Assembly (NCBI GenBank): GCA_029266335.1
Contig: JAQSXC010000006.1
Coordinates: 1-64,000, forward strand
DNA: 64,000 bases
Direction: 5' to 3'
DNA from: Eubacterium sp.
GTDB taxonomy: Bacteria > Bacillota > Clostridia > Acetivibrionales > DSM-1351
The position numbers and the translations under genes were made by a program. Below are positions 43,714 through 53,551 of the stretch, in pieces. The notes beneath the pieces were generated by a model. That model did not search any database, was not told the origin of the DNA, and worked only from the letters and a program-made list of their open reading frames with translations. Position 1 is the first letter of the stretch. The number at the start of each line of letters is the position of its first letter.

Positions 43714-44664
43714 TTATTCTTCACTTGGAGCTAATAAAAGTCCGAGTGCCTGCAGCTTCTGAAGAACTTCTTCCAGAGACTTTCTACCGAGATTTCTTAC
43801 CTTCATCATATCCTCTTCGGTCTTGTTGGTAAGATCTTCTACGGTGTTTATGCCAGCTCTCTTAAGACAATTGTATGATCTGACAGACAGATCAAGTTCT
43901 TCAATTGTCATTTCAAGAACCTTTTCCTTCTTAGTTTCTTCTTTTTCTACCATTATTTCAGTGTGCTTAGCCTGATCAGACAAATCAACAAACAGATTTA
44001 GATGCTCGCTCAATATCTTTGCTCCAAGGCTTATTGCCTCGTCAGGATTGATGCTTCCATCAGTCCAAACTTCCAAAGTAAGCTTGTCGTAGTCGGTAAT
44101 CTGACCAACACGGGTATTCTCAACAGTGTAGTTAACCTTCTTGACAGGAGTATAAATCGAGTCAACAGGAATTACGCCGATTGGCTGTCCTGCCTGCTTA
44201 TTCTTTTCAGCAGACACATACCCTCTACCCTTACTGATTACAAGTTCCATGTAGAATCTATGGTCACCGTTCAACGTTGCAATATGGAGATCAGGATTTA
44301 ATATCTCAACATCCTGATCAGTGATGATATCACCTCCGGTGATAGGTCCTTCACCATTTGCATCAATATAGATAACTTTAGATCCTTCGCCGTGCATCTT
44401 TAAAGAAAGAGATTTAATATTAAGTATTATTTCGGTTACGTCTTCTACTACACCAGGAACTGTAGAGAATTCATGCAGAACTCCATCAATTTTGATTGAA
44501 TTAACAGCCGCACCTGGTAATGAAGAAAGTAATATTCTTCTTAATGAGTTACCGAGCGTAATACCATAGCCTCTTTCCAAAGGCTCAACTATAAACTTGC
44601 CATATGTGTTATCATCGCTATTAGCTACACATTCAATTCTAGGCTTTTCTATTTCTATCACCAA
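43714..44664 (-). CDS. rpoA: RNA polymerase alpha subunit
   Basis: A 316-residue subunit that nucleates core assembly. N-terminal dimerisation domain: [29 protein letters not shown]-terminal domain (about 245-316) with helix-hairpin-helix DNA-binding residues ([32 protein letters not shown]) that contact UP elements and activators. Located between rpsD and rplQ as usual. Confidence 0.98.
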   Translation of the reverse strand: MVIEIEKPRIECVANSDDNTYGKFIVEPLERGYGITLGNSLRRILLSSLPGAAVNSIKIDGVLHEFSTVPGVVEDVTEIILNIKSLSLKMHGEGSKVIYIDANGEGPITGGDIITDQDVEILNPDLHIATLNGDHRFYMELVISKGRGYVSAEKNKQAGQPIGVIPVDSIYTPVKKVNYTVENTRVGQITDYDKLTLEVWTDGSINPDEAISLGAKILSEHLNLFVDLSDQAKHTEIMVEKEETKKEKVLEMTIEELDLSVRSYNCLKRAGINTVEDLTNKTEEDMMKVRNLGRKSLEEVLQKLQALGLLLAPSEE

Positions 44665-44814
44665 GAACCCTCCCTTAACAACTTTTTATTTTTTGAGGGC
44701 AACTGATTCGATATAGGCTGCTTCAGCAGCTTATATAGCATACATTCTCATAGAGAACTATTATATCAATAATCCTTTCAGTTGCTTCCAAGTCAATTAT
44801 GAATTCACTTATTA

Positions 44815-45441
44815 TTACTTGGAGTACAACTCTACGATCAAGTGTTCCTTGATTGGTAAATCGATATCTTCTCTTGCAGGAAGAGCGGCAACTTTTCCTG
44901 TGAAGTTTTCTGCATCATACTCAAGCCATTTTGGAACTACTTTTCCACCAGTGATATCACTGATAGCTTTAACTTTTTCTGAGCTTCTGCTCTTAGGAGC
45001 AAGTGCTATAACATCTCCAACCTTCAAGAGGTATGAAGGAATGTTAACGCGCTTACCATTTACGGTAAAATGACCATGAGTTACTAATTGTCTTGATTCA
45101 GGTCTTGAAGTTCCAAGTCCAAGTCTGTAAACAACGTTATCAAGTCTGGTTTCTAGGATTTGTAACAAGTTTTCACCTGTTATACCCTTACGTCTTGCAG
45201 CCATTTCAAAGTATTCACTGAACTGGCCTTCCAGTACGCCATAAAATCTTCTTACTTTTTGCTTCTCACGAAGCTGTATACCATATTCAGACATTTTCTT
45301 CTTTGCCTGTCCATGTTGTCCGGGAGCATACGCTCTTTTCGCTATAGAACATTTATCAGTATAGCATCTCTCGCCCTTCAAGAACAGCTTTAAACCTTCT
45401 CTACGGCAGAGTCTGCAAGATGCTTCAGTATATCTTGCCAT
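44815..45441 (-). CDS. rpsD: Ribosomal protein S4 (zinc-binding form)
   Basis: A 208-residue protein that initiates 30S assembly. The N-terminal zinc-type motif is CRLCRREG...CYTDKC, and the S4 RNA-binding domain is [21 protein letters not shown]4 represses its own operon in many bacteria. It lies between rpsK and rpoA. Confidence 0.98.
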   Translation of the reverse strand: MARYTEASCRLCRREGLKLFLKGERCYTDKCSIAKRAYAPGQHGQAKKKMSEYGIQLREKQKVRRFYGVLEGQFSEYFEMAARRKGITGENLLQILETRLDNVVYRLGLGTSRPESRQLVTHGHFTVNGKRVNIPSYLLKVGDVIALAPKSRSSEKVKAISDITGGKVVPKWLEYDAENFTGKVAALPAREDIDLPIKEHLIVELYSK

Positions 45442-45468
45442 CTAATCTTACACCTCCATATTAATCAA

Positions 45469-45873
45469 TTATACTCTTCTACGTTTAGGTGGTCTGCAGC
45501 CATTATGAGGAATTGGTGTAACATCCTTTATAAGGCTTACTTCTAAACCAGCAGCCTGCAATGCTCTGATTGCTGCTTCTCTACCTGCTCCAGGTCCCTT
45601 TACGTAAACTTCAACAGTCTTAAGTCCATGTTCCATTGCCGCCTTTGCAGCTGTTTCTGCTGCCATCTGAGCAGCAAATGGTGTGCTCTTTCTTGAGCCT
45701 CTGAAACCCAATCCACCCGCACTTGCCCATGAAAGCGCATTTCCGGCAGTATCTGTCAAGGTAACAATTGTATTATTAAAAGATGAACGGATATGAGCAG
45801 CTCCACGTTCAATATTTTTACGCTCTCTTCTTTTTCTGGTAGTCCTTTTAGCACCAGCAGTCTTTGTTGCCAT
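45469..45873 (-). CDS. rpsK: Ribosomal protein S11
   Basis: A 134-residue 30S platform protein with [20 protein letters not shown] and the C-terminal [18 protein letters not shown]. It is 21 nt after rpsM. Confidence 0.98.
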   Translation of the reverse strand: MATKTAGAKRTTRKRRERKNIERGAAHIRSSFNNTIVTLTDTAGNALSWASAGGLGFRGSRKSTPFAAQMAAETAAKAAMEHGLKTVEVYVKGPGAGREAAIRALQAAGLEVSLIKDVTPIPHNGCRPPKRRRV

Positions 45874-45894
45874 GTGTTCGCAAACCTCCTTTAA

Positions 45895-46263
45895 CTATTT
45901 CTTTCTACCGCTAACGGTTTTTGAAGGGCCTTTTCTAGTCCTTGCGTTAGTCTTTGTACGTTGACCTCTTACTGGAAGACCCATTCTATGTCTTCTTCCC
46001 CTGTAGCACCCGATTTCAATAAGACGCTTGATGTTCAACGCCACTTCTCTTCTAAGGTCACCTTCAACCTTATATTCTTTGTCAATGATTTCTCTGAGTT
46101 TGCTGATTTCATCGTCAGTCAGATCTCTTACTCTTGTATCGGGATTGATACCAGTCTTTACGAGTATCTCGTTTGACTTAGCTCTTCCGATTCCAAAAAT
46201 GTAAGTGAGACCAATTTCAACCCTTTTTTCTCTGGGCAAATCTACTCCGGAAATACGTGCCAT
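45895..46263 (-). CDS. rpsM: Ribosomal protein S13
   Basis: A 122-residue 30S head protein: [52 protein letters not shown] 46263 is the correct start; the open frame that extends upstream to 46434 is not S13-like. It follows a 420-nt spacer from rpmJ that is far longer than usual. Confidence 0.97.
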   Translation of the reverse strand: MARISGVDLPREKRVEIGLTYIFGIGRAKSNEILVKTGINPDTRVRDLTDDEISKLREIIDKEYKVEGDLRREVALNIKRLIEIGCYRGRRHRMGLPVRGQRTKTNARTRKGPSKTVSGRKK

Positions 46264-46685
46264 ACTTTTCCTACACCTCCAAATAAATTCTATTACAATT
46301 ATTCTTGCAAAAAGCCAAGAGGCCTTTTGTTGCATGAAGACTTCGCTTTTTAACCGAAGTAACACCTCATGCTTCCACGCTAATTCTCCACCGCAGAATC
46401 CAGATGTAATAAATATTGCCATTCCCCTAGGCATCTTAGTCCATGCGATATCGTCAAATATTTAAAATATCATCAAGAATAACAATGAATTGGGATGATT
46501 CTCTTGTTCAGCCGCTTCTTGTTGAGATTTTACGAAAGTAAGAGTCAATTACTATGGACTGAAAGCCGATAGCTTAGGTTTGAACCGTAATTGACTTTGG
46601 TAATACCGGGTTGTATTCCAACCCTTTTAAAGGTACTGCTGTTAATAGTTTAAATCGGGACAGCAAATAACCCCACAGATTTGAA
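46264..46685. other. Unusually long rpmJ-rpsM spacer with hairpins
   Basis: In most Firmicutes rpmJ and rpsM are tens of bases apart. This 422-nt spacer has a terminator-like hairpin (CAAAAGGCC/GGCTTTTTG, about 46307-46331) and a second stem (GCATGA/TCATGC with ACTTCG/CGAAGT, 46332-46372). A TCAATTAC/GTAATTGA inverted repeat lies at 46543-46596. No gene is seen. Confidence 0.6.
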
Positions 46686-46799
46686 TTAACCCTGTTTTTG
46701 CTTGTGCTTTGGGTTTTCGCAGATTATCATTACTCTGCCTTTTCTCTTAATGATCTTGCATTTTTCACATATAGTCTTAACTGATGGTTTAACTTTCAT
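46686..46799 (-). CDS. rpmJ: Ribosomal protein L36
   Basis: A 37-residue zinc-ribbon protein translated from the minus strand: [18 protein letters not shown] and so on, ending PKHKQKQG. The zinc ligands are CEKC, Cys in IICE and His in PKHK. It is the last-assembled 50S protein and lies between infA and rpsM. Confidence 0.97.
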   Translation of the reverse strand: MKVKPSVKTICEKCKIIKRKGRVMIICENPKHKQKQG

Positions 46800-46896
46800 T
46801 GTTGTAGCCTCCTTATAGTAAAAAACAAATTCGCTTAATTAAATAAAACTGCTTTTATATTTAATAATACCTTTGTACCAGTAGTAAAGGTATGTA

Positions 46897-47115
46897 TTAT
46901 TTTGCTCTCCAAGTAATCCTTCCTCTGGTAAGGTCGTATGGGGATAATTCAATTGTCACCTTATCACCTGGAAGTATTCTGATAAAGTTCATCCTAAGTT
47001 TTCCTGAAATATGGGCCAATACCTTATGACCATTTTCAAGTTCTACCTGGAACATAGCATTTGGTAATGCTTCAACAACTGTTCCTTCCACTTCTATAAC
47101 ATCATCTTTTGCCAA
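46897..47115 (-). CDS. infA: Translation initiation factor IF-1
   Basis: A 72-residue S1/OB-fold protein: [49 protein letters not shown]. It blocks the A site during initiation. It lies between the KOW protein gene and rpmJ. Confidence 0.98.
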   Translation of the reverse strand: MAKDDVIEVEGTVVEALPNAMFQVELENGHKVLAHISGKLRMNFIRILPGDKVTIELSPYDLTRGRITWRAK

Positions 47116-47206
47116 ACTTGCACCTCCTCCAGAAGCTTTTTCAAAGAGCCTATCAAAATAAGTCTTTAAAATGGATTATTATATTAATTAATACTATAAG
47201 CCGAAA

Positions 47207-47488
47207 CTATTCTTTACCTGCTTCAGCTGCTTTTAGCTCAGCCAGATACTTTCTAATCTCAGCATTTGTAATTTTTATGCCGGCATTGAGCTTCTGTGAA
47301 AGATACTCAATGTTAATAGTAGTACTGTCCAAATGCTTTATTTTCTTCTTCTTGGGATTTTCAACTCTTCTTAAATCACCATCGCTGACAAACACAAACT
47401 TATCATCAATGATACCGCAAATTATGAAAACCCTGCCTTCGTCCCGCCCTGCTTTTGAATACACTACCTGTCCAAGCGTTATATTCAT
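47207..47488 (-). CDS. KOW-domain RNA-binding protein (L14e-like)
   Basis: A 93-residue basic protein with an N-terminal KOW motif (MNITLGQVVYSKAGRDEGR) and a Lys-rich loop. The C-terminal helix reads NAEIRKYLAELKAAEAG. Such proteins sit between map and infA in many clostridia and are related to archaeal/eukaryotic L14e; the role is unknown but probably ribosome-linked. ATG 47488 has GGAGG 5 nt upstream. Confidence 0.9.
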   Translation of the reverse strand: MNITLGQVVYSKAGRDEGRVFIICGIIDDKFVFVSDGDLRRVENPKKKKIKHLDSTTINIEYLSQKLNAGIKITNAEIRKYLAELKAAEAGKE

Positions 47489-47792
47489 GCTAACCTCCAA
47501 GCCTTAAAAAGGCACCGGCGAAACAAAATAAAAATAAATTCTGAAACATTACCTGCATATTTGCCATACAAACGCGAGGGATACCGATGCCGCTCTAAGA
47601 ATGTCTTACTCGCGTTATTCAAGCCTTGTCACCTCTGCGCATAAAATTTACATTGTCAATTACTTTCAGCTAAATTGCATATACTATAAAGGGTAATTGA
47701 CATTGGTCAAACCAAATATAAATTATACAGGAAAACTAATATAATAACAATACATTTATCAAAAAACTTTTGTAAAAAGTTTTTTGTAATTT
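47489..47792. other. Long map-KOW spacer with inverted repeats
   Basis: It contains ACGCGAG/CTCGCGT (about 47571-47616) and an imperfect repeat CATTGTCAATTACTTT / AAAGGGTAATTGACATTG (47651-47706), related to the one in the rpmJ-rpsM spacer. No gene is seen. Confidence 0.55.
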
Positions 47793-48563
47793 TTAGAACT
47801 TTGTTAAAATTAATGGTCCATTTTCTGTAATTGCCACCGTATTCTCATAATGCGCCGAGAGCGATCCATCAGCAGTAATTACGGTCCAGCTGTTCTCCAA
47901 TACTCTTATACTGTATCCCCCGGCATTTACCATGGGCTCGACAGCTATGGTCATTCCATTTTCCAGTTTCACACCTCTACGCTTTGTGACGTAGTTAGGT
48001 ATATCGGGCAATTCATGAAGTTCCCTTCCTATGCCATGACCGACAAAATCTCTGACCACTGACATGCCCTTACTTTCAACATGGTTCTGTATTGCTTCGG
48101 AAATATCTCTAATGTGTTTACCCACAACCATGTGCTTTAAACCTTCGTAGAAGCTTTGACGTGTTTCGGAAATCAAGCTCTGAGCTTCCTCTGATATTGT
48201 TCCTACTCCATATGTTCTTGCTGCATCAGCATGAAAACCATTTAAATAAACGCCAACATCTATGCTAATAATATCGCCATCTTTTAAGTGATTTAAACTG
48301 TTTGGTATTCCATGAACCACTTCTTCGTTGACAGATGAACAAATACTTGCAGGAAAAGGTACTACACCAGGTACTCCCGGTTCATACCCCAAAAAGGAAG
48401 GAACAGCATTCTTCTTTTTGATATGTTCAAAAGCAATTCTGTCTAATTCCTTTGTACTCACACCGGGAACAATATTCTTTTTTAGAAGCTGGAGAGTTTC
48501 ATATAATACCTCTCCTGCTTTTCTCATCTTATCTATTTCAGATTGCGACTTAATTGTAAACAT
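47793..48563 (-). CDS. map: Methionine aminopeptidase, type I
   Basis: A 256-residue pita-bread-fold enzyme that removes initiator Met. Metal ligands are visible in DVGVYLNGFHADAART (two Asp), GHGIGRELHE (His), AVEPMV (Glu) and the C-terminal Glu in HYENTVAI. It is 3 nt from the adk stop, in the normal secY-adk-map order. Confidence 0.97.
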   Translation of the reverse strand: MFTIKSQSEIDKMRKAGEVLYETLQLLKKNIVPGVSTKELDRIAFEHIKKKNAVPSFLGYEPGVPGVVPFPASICSSVNEEVVHGIPNSLNHLKDGDIISIDVGVYLNGFHADAARTYGVGTISEEAQSLISETRQSFYEGLKHMVVGKHIRDISEAIQNHVESKGMSVVRDFVGHGIGRELHELPDIPNYVTKRRGVKLENGMTIAVEPMVNAGGYSIRVLENSWTVITADGSLSAHYENTVAITENGPLILTKF

Positions 48564-48566
48564 TTC

Positions 48567-49211
48567 TTAAATACCCAAAGCCTTAAACACTCTGGCAGTT
48601 GTTTCATCAACTTCGTCTGCACCCTGAGCAACTTTGAGCTTACCTGCCTTTTCATAATAGCTTATAAGCGGTTGTGTCTGCTTGTGGTAAGTTTCAAGCC
48701 TGTTCAATACTGTTTCTGCAGCATCGTCAGGTCTTTGAATTACAGGTGTGCTGCAAACATCACAAACACCCTCAACCTTTGTAGGATTGAAAACAACATG
48801 ATATGATGCTCCACAATTAGGACATGTACGTCTTCCGGACATTCTTTCTATTATATCCTTATCGTCTACATTGATTAATAATGTAGCATCCAGATCAATT
48901 TTCATATTATTAAGAACCTTGTCAAGATACTCTGCTTGAGGAATGGTTCTTGGGAAACCATCAAGAATGAATCCTTTTTCACAGTCAGGATTTGCCAGTC
49001 TGTCCTTTACAATCTCAACTGTCAGTTCATCAGGAACCAGTTCTCCTTTGTCAATGTATCCCTTTGCCTTGATTCCAAGTGGAGTATTTCCCTTTATATT
49101 TGCTCTGAAAATGTCTCCAGTAGATATATGTGGTATGGATAATTTTTCAGATAATGCTTTTGCCTGAGTTCCCTTACCTGCACCCGGAGCTCCTAAAAGT
49201 ACGATTTTCAT
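48567..49211 (-). CDS. adk: Adenylate kinase, zinc-LID form
   Basis: A 214-residue kinase interconverting AMP, ADP and ATP. P-loop GAPGAGKGTQ (7-16), AMP-binding GFPRTIPQAE, and a zinc-finger LID with CPNC and CDVC. ATG 49211 has GGGGG 8 nt upstream. It lies between secY and map. Confidence 0.97.
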   Translation of the reverse strand: MKIVLLGAPGAGKGTQAKALSEKLSIPHISTGDIFRANIKGNTPLGIKAKGYIDKGELVPDELTVEIVKDRLANPDCEKGFILDGFPRTIPQAEYLDKVLNNMKIDLDATLLINVDDKDIIERMSGRRTCPNCGASYHVVFNPTKVEGVCDVCSTPVIQRPDDAAETVLNRLETYHKQTQPLISYYEKAGKLKVAQGADEVDETTARVFKALGI

Positions 49212-49308
49212 AATGTTTACCCCCATATTCCCATTCTACTTGCTTTGGGACTGTTAAAACCCTCAGCATACCCTATACAATAATTAAAAACTTATAAATT
49301 TAAAGCAA

Positions 49309-49332
49309 GGGTTTATGACGTATCATAAACCC
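49309..49332. terminator. Hairpin between secY and adk
   Basis: GGGTTTATGA and TCATAAACCC form a perfect 10-bp stem with a 4-nt loop, flanked by further AATTTAAAG/CTTTAAATT pairing. It has no clean T-run, so it may be a processing or partial termination site within the operon. Confidence 0.55.
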
Positions 49333-49377
49333 CAAACTCTTTAAATTATTTATTTAAGATATTAAAATGGTTAACGC

Positions 49378-50670
49378 TTACTCCAAGAAACCTTTATAAT
49401 GTCTCATAAGCATCTGTGACTCGATCTGTCTGACAGTATCAAGTGCAACACCAACGAGAATCAAAACGCTTGTTCCTGCAAACCATACACCCTGAACTCC
49501 TGTAATCCAAACGATTATATATGGGAATATGGATATAAGTGCAAGGAATAGTGCACCGAACCATGTAATTCTGTTTAAAACCTTTTGAATGTAATCTGAT
49601 GTTGGTTTACCAGGTCTGATACCAGGTATAAAACCACCGTTCTTCTTCATATTGTTTGCAAGTTCAATAGGATTGAACTGTACATATGTGTAGAAGAAGG
49701 TAAAACCAATAATCAATAAAGCATATAGTACTGCATATGACCAGTGTGACTGCCAGTTCTTCATAAAGCCGATAAAACCGGTAGTTGTACTTGGTGCTGC
49801 AAAAGCAAATATGGTTGATGGCAATGCCATTATTGACATTGCGAAGATTATTGGAATAACACCTGCCCAGTTTACCTTGATTGGCAAATGAGTGCTCTGT
49901 CCTCCGTAAACCTTTCTACCAACTACTCTTTTAGCATACTGTACTGGAATACGACGTTCTGCCTGGTTAACAAAAACAACACAAGCAATAATGGCAACGA
50001 ATACTGCCAAAATTCCAATAATTGCAATTATACCAACTATTCCTTCACCAAGCTTTCCAGCCTGATAGTTCTTGATAAGGTAATTCAATCCGTTTGGAGC
50101 TGCAGATACTATACCTGCAAAAATCAGCATTGATATACCGTTACCTATACCATATTCGGTGATCTGCTCACCAAGCCACATCAGAAATGCAGTTCCGGCA
50201 GTAAGTGTAAGTGTTACTGTAATGAAGGTCATAACGTTAAGTCCTGAAACAAGTGCGCCTCTTAAGCTAATCGTGATAGCAGTTGCCTGAACGAATGCCA
50301 GAATAACTGTAGCATATCGAATCCATTGGCCTATCTTTTTCCTGCCTTCTTCTCCCTCTTTAGAGAGCTGTTCCAGCTTTGGAATAGCTATGGTCAAAAG
50401 CTGCATAATAATTGATGCATTAATATATGGCGTTATGCTCATAGCAAAAATTGTTGCTGATTTAAATGCTCCTCCGCCAACTACATCAAGAAAACTAAAC
50501 AGCTGTCCGCCTTTTTCAATAAGGCTGGCAAAATAGGTAGGATCAAGTCCCGGAACCGGGATTCTGGATCCCAATCTAAAAACCAGGAGCAGACCTATTG
50601 TTATCAAGATTTTTCTTTTTAAATCAGGAATTTTCCAGGAATTCTTAAGTGTATCCAACATACCACTCAC
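49378..50670 (-). CDS. secY: SecY, protein translocase channel subunit
   Basis: A 430-residue, ten-helix membrane protein forming the SecYEG channel. Diagnostic parts are GSRIPVPGLDPTYF near the N-terminus, the plug region, GIGNGISMLIFAGI and RPGKPTSDYI. GTG 50670 lies 1 nt after the rplO stop and its GAGGTGG site is inside rplO, so the two are coupled. Confidence 0.98.
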   Translation of the reverse strand: MSGMLDTLKNSWKIPDLKRKILITIGLLLVFRLGSRIPVPGLDPTYFASLIEKGGQLFSFLDVVGGGAFKSATIFAMSITPYINASIIMQLLTIAIPKLEQLSKEGEEGRKKIGQWIRYATVILAFVQATAITISLRGALVSGLNVMTFITVTLTLTAGTAFLMWLGEQITEYGIGNGISMLIFAGIVSAAPNGLNYLIKNYQAGKLGEGIVGIIAIIGILAVFVAIIACVVFVNQAERRIPVQYAKRVVGRKVYGGQSTHLPIKVNWAGVIPIIFAMSIMALPSTIFAFAAPSTTTGFIGFMKNWQSHWSYAVLYALLIIGFTFFYTYVQFNPIELANNMKKNGGFIPGIRPGKPTSDYIQKVLNRITWFGALFLALISIFPYIIVWITGVQGVWFAGTSVLILVGVALDTVRQIESQMLMRHYKGFLE

Positions 50671-50671
50671 G

Positions 50672-51115
50672 TTATACCACCTCGACCTTTCCTCCCGCAG
50701 CTTCTATCTTAGCAGTAGCTGTCTTCGTAAATTTAGCCGCCTGAACTGTTAACTTTTTAGTTAACTCACCGTTACCTAAAATAGCTACTCCATCAATAAT
50801 CTTTTTAGCAAGGCCAGATGATTTAAATAGTTCTTCTGTTACAACAGTACCGTCTTCGAAAATGTTCAATTCAGAAACATTAACTTCTGTATACTTATTT
50901 GCAAACTCGTAGTTATTAAATCCTCTTTTAGGTAATCTCATATATAATGGCATCTGACCACCTTCGAAACCAGGTCTTACACCACCACCTGCACGAGCAT
51001 TTTGTCCTTTGTGACCTTTGCCGGCAGTTTTACCGTTACCAGTACCTATACCTCTACCTTTTCTGTTAGGTAGTTTTTTTGATCCAGGAGCAGGCTGTAA
51101 TTCAAATAATTTCAT
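50672..51115 (-). CDS. rplO: Ribosomal protein L15
   Basis: A 147-residue 50S protein: [52 protein letters not shown]. Located between rpmD and secY. Confidence 0.98.
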   Translation of the reverse strand: MKLFELQPAPGSKKLPNRKGRGIGTGNGKTAGKGHKGQNARAGGGVRPGFEGGQMPLYMRLPKRGFNNYEFANKYTEVNVSELNIFEDGTVVTEELFKSSGLAKKIIDGVAILGNGELTKKLTVQAAKFTKTATAKIEAAGGKVEVV

Positions 51116-51129
51116 TGACTACACCTCCC

Positions 51130-51309
51130 TTATATTTCTTCTACACAAACAAGATGTGAAACTTTTCTTATCATACCTCTGATTTGTGGGTTATCATTGT
51201 GCTCAACAGATGTACCGATTTTACCTAAGCCAAGAGCCTTAACTGTAGCTACCTGACTTTCAACGGCCTTATTCGTGCTCTTTTTCAGAGTTATTTTCAA
51301 CTTAGCCAT
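51130..51309 (-). CDS. rpmD: Ribosomal protein L30
   Basis: A 59-residue protein translated from the minus strand: [42 protein letters not shown]. It lies between rpsE and rplO, as in most spc operons. Confidence 0.97.
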   Translation of the reverse strand: MAKLKITLKKSTNKAVESQVATVKALGLGKIGTSVEHNDNPQIRGMIRKVSHLVCVEEI

Positions 51310-51321
51310 TAATGTCCCCCC

Positions 51322-51825
51322 CTAACCCAGAATCTCTTCTGCAGTTTTTCCGCGAAGTCTAGCAACCTCTTCAGCGGTCTTTAACTGTGCAAGACCCTTT
51401 ATAGTTGCATTAACCATGTTGATAGGGTTGTTTGAACCCAATGACTTCGTTCTGATATCACGTATTCCGGCAAGCTCCAGCACGGCTCTTACAGGACCAC
51501 CAGCGATAACACCAGTACCTTGTCCTGCTGGTTTGAGCAATACTTTACCTGCTCCGAATACACCTATAGCTTCATGTGGTATTGTTGTTTCTACCAATGG
51601 AACTTTTATAAGGTTTTTCTTTGCATCTTCTATACCCTTACGAATAGCTTCAGGTATTTCAGCAGCCTTACCCATTCCACTACCAACATAACCATTTTCG
51701 TCTCCAACTACTACTAAAGCGCTGAAACGAAAGTTTCTACCACCTTTAACAACCTTAGTTACACGACCTATATTAACGACTTTCTCTTTTAGTTCTCCCA
51801 AAGTGTTGGCATCAATTCGTTGCAA
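51322..51825 (-). CDS. rpsE: Ribosomal protein S5
   Basis: A 167-residue 30S protein with the double-stranded RNA-binding fold, [21 protein letters not shown], and [20 protein letters not shown]. Mutations in this region affect spectinomycin resistance and accuracy. Confidence 0.98.
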   Translation of the reverse strand: MQRIDANTLGELKEKVVNIGRVTKVVKGGRNFRFSALVVVGDENGYVGSGMGKAAEIPEAIRKGIEDAKKNLIKVPLVETTIPHEAIGVFGAGKVLLKPAGQGTGVIAGGPVRAVLELAGIRDIRTKSLGSNNPINMVNATIKGLAQLKTAEEVARLRGKTAEEILG

Positions 51826-51843
51826 TGTATTCCCCTCCTTCTC

Positions 51844-52212
51844 TTAGAAATCCAAGCCTGCTTCTCTAGCAGCGTCAGCAAGCTCTTTTACTCTTCCGTG
51901 ATAGATATATCCGCCTCTATCAAATACAACCTGCTTTATACCCTTTTCAATAGCCTTTGTAGCTATTAATTTTCCAACTTCTTTAGCTGCTTCCTTGTTT
52001 CCAGCGTTAGCAACTTTACCTTTTAATGCAGCATCAAGGGTTGAAGCGGATACAAGAGTATTACCGGTTGAATCATCAATAATTTGTACATAAATGTTTT
52101 TTAAACTTCTAAAAACGTTCAGTCTAGGACGTTCTTGAGTTCCAGAGACTTTTTTACGTACTCTTACGTGCTTTCTAAGTCTTATTTCGTTCCTATTTTG
52201 TTTATTAATCAT
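51844..52212 (-). CDS. rplR: Ribosomal protein L18
   Basis: A 122-residue 5S rRNA-binding protein: [55 protein letters not shown]. Confidence 0.98.
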   Translation of the reverse strand: MINKQNRNEIRLRKHVRVRKKVSGTQERPRLNVFRSLKNIYVQIIDDSTGNTLVSASTLDAALKGKVANAGNKEAAKEVGKLIATKAIEKGIKQVVFDRGGYIYHGRVKELADAAREAGLDF

Positions 52213-52229
52213 TTACTCTCATCTCCTTT

Positions 52230-52781
52230 CTACTTTTTACCCTTGCCACCGGTCTTACCTTCTTTACGTCTGATTACTTCATTTTCGTATTTGATACCTT
52301 TACCCTTATAAGGCTCAGGTGGTCTCTTTTCACGAATCTTTGCAGCAATCTCTCCAACAACCTGCTTGTCGATTCCCTTAACAATAATCTTGTTAGGTGC
52401 AGGTACTTCAGTAGTTATTCCTTCAGGATCATCCATTTCAACAGGATGTGAATATCCCAATGTCAATACCAACTTCTTACCCTGCTTCTGTGCTCTGTAA
52501 CCAACACCGTTGATATCAAGAGCCTTCTGGTATCCGTTTGTAACACCTTCAACCATATTGTTAACAAGTGTTCTGGTTAACCCATGAAGTGACTTGTGCA
52601 TTTTTAAATCAGAAGGTCTTTCTACAGTGATCTGTTCACCTTCCACTTTAATAATCATATCCTTGTGGAACTGCTTAGTTAATGTTCCTTTTGACCCTTT
52701 TACAGTCAACACGTTGTCGCCGCTGAGCTTTACATCTACTCCCTTGGGAACAGCTATTGGCAACTTACCTATTCTTGACAT
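52230..52781 (-). CDS. rplF: Ribosomal protein L6
   Basis: A 183-residue 50S protein with two alpha/beta repeats: [48 protein letters not shown]. It is separated from rpsH by a 145-nt hairpin-rich spacer. Confidence 0.98.
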   Translation of the reverse strand: MSRIGKLPIAVPKGVDVKLSGDNVLTVKGSKGTLTKQFHKDMIIKVEGEQITVERPSDLKMHKSLHGLTRTLVNNMVEGVTNGYQKALDINGVGYRAQKQGKKLVLTLGYSHPVEMDDPEGITTEVPAPNKIIVKGIDKQVVGEIAAKIREKRPPEPYKGKGIKYENEVIRRKEGKTGGKGKK

Positions 52782-52848
52782 GCCGTCAACCTCCAGTTCT
52801 TAAAATTATGAACGAATTAATCGTCCTTTTCAGACCTTTTATCTTCGT

Positions 52849-52924
52849 ATTCCAATAGACATTGGAATGGTAGCTAGCCAGGAAAAACACAAAGTGTTTT
52901 TCCTGCGCGAAGAAAAATTCGCGC
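52849..52924. other. Three adjacent hairpins between rpsH and rplF
   Basis: ATTCCAAT/ATTGGAAT (52849-52868); CAGGAAAAACAC/GTGTTTTTCCTG (52879-52905, perfect 12-bp stem with AAA loop); GCGCGAA/TTCGCGC (52905-52924). They fill a spacer that is normally only tens of bases, 3 nt after the rpsH stop. Confidence 0.75.
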
Positions 52925-52926
52925 TA

Positions 52927-53325
52927 TTACCATACGAATGCCAGAACTTCTCCGCCTACGCCTTCAGTTCTAGCTTTTCTGTCAGTCATAATTCCCTTTG
53001 ATGTTGAGATAATAGCTACTCCGAGACCGCCCAATACTTTAGGAAGCTCTTCCTTACCGGCATATACTCTCAAACCAGGTTTACTTATTCTCTTTATTCC
53101 GGTTATAACGTTCTGCTTGTTTCCAGTGTACTTCAAGCTAACTCTTATAACGCCTTGCTTACCATCGTTTAATTCTTCAAAACTCTTAATATAACCTTCT
53201 TCCAGCAATATAGTTGCTATGGACCTCTTAAGGTTGGAAGCGGGTATATCAACTGACTCATGTTTAGCAGAACCTGCATTTCTAATTCTGGTTAACATAT
53301 CAGCGATAGCATCAGTGATTTGCAT
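52927..53325 (-). CDS. rpsH: Ribosomal protein S8
   Basis: A 132-residue 30S protein: [49 protein letters not shown]8 represses the spc operon in E. coli. The hairpin-rich spacer directly follows it. Confidence 0.98.
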   Translation of the reverse strand: MQITDAIADMLTRIRNAGSAKHESVDIPASNLKRSIATILLEEGYIKSFEELNDGKQGVIRVSLKYTGNKQNVITGIKRISKPGLRVYAGKEELPKVLGGLGVAIISTSKGIMTDRKARTEGVGGEVLAFVW

Positions 53326-53350
53326 ATGTTTAACCTCCTTCCAAAGTCTA

Positions 53351-53536
53351 TTACCAGCTTGCTTTTTTAACGCCAGGTATTTGTCCCTTGTACGCTAACT
53401 GTCTAAAGCACAAACGGCAAATTCCAAATTTTCTAATGTATGCATGTGGTCTTCCACATATTTTACATCTGTTGTAGCCCCTAGTACTAAACTTGGGAGT
53501 ACGCTGCTGCTTAATTATCATAGATTTCTTTGCCAT
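53351..53536 (-). CDS. rpsN: Ribosomal protein S14, zinc-binding (type Z)
   Basis: A 61-residue zinc-ribbon form with [20 protein letters not shown] (two CxxC pairs), located between rplE and rpsH. Confidence 0.98.
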   Translation of the reverse strand: MAKKSMIIKQQRTPKFSTRGYNRCKICGRPHAYIRKFGICRLCFRQLAYKGQIPGVKKASW

Positions 53537-53551
53537 GCTCCAAATCCCTCC

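Noticed and set aside
46264-46434. N-terminal extension of S13 by the open frame up to 46434
   Set aside because: The extra residues do not resemble S13, there is no ribosome binding site at that start, and [10 protein letters not shown] at 46263 is the normal beginning.
49360-49380. A cre-like site (GTAAGCGTTAACC) at the secY stop codon
   Set aside because: Two mismatches to the catabolite-response consensus, located at the end of a housekeeping gene where no control would be expected.
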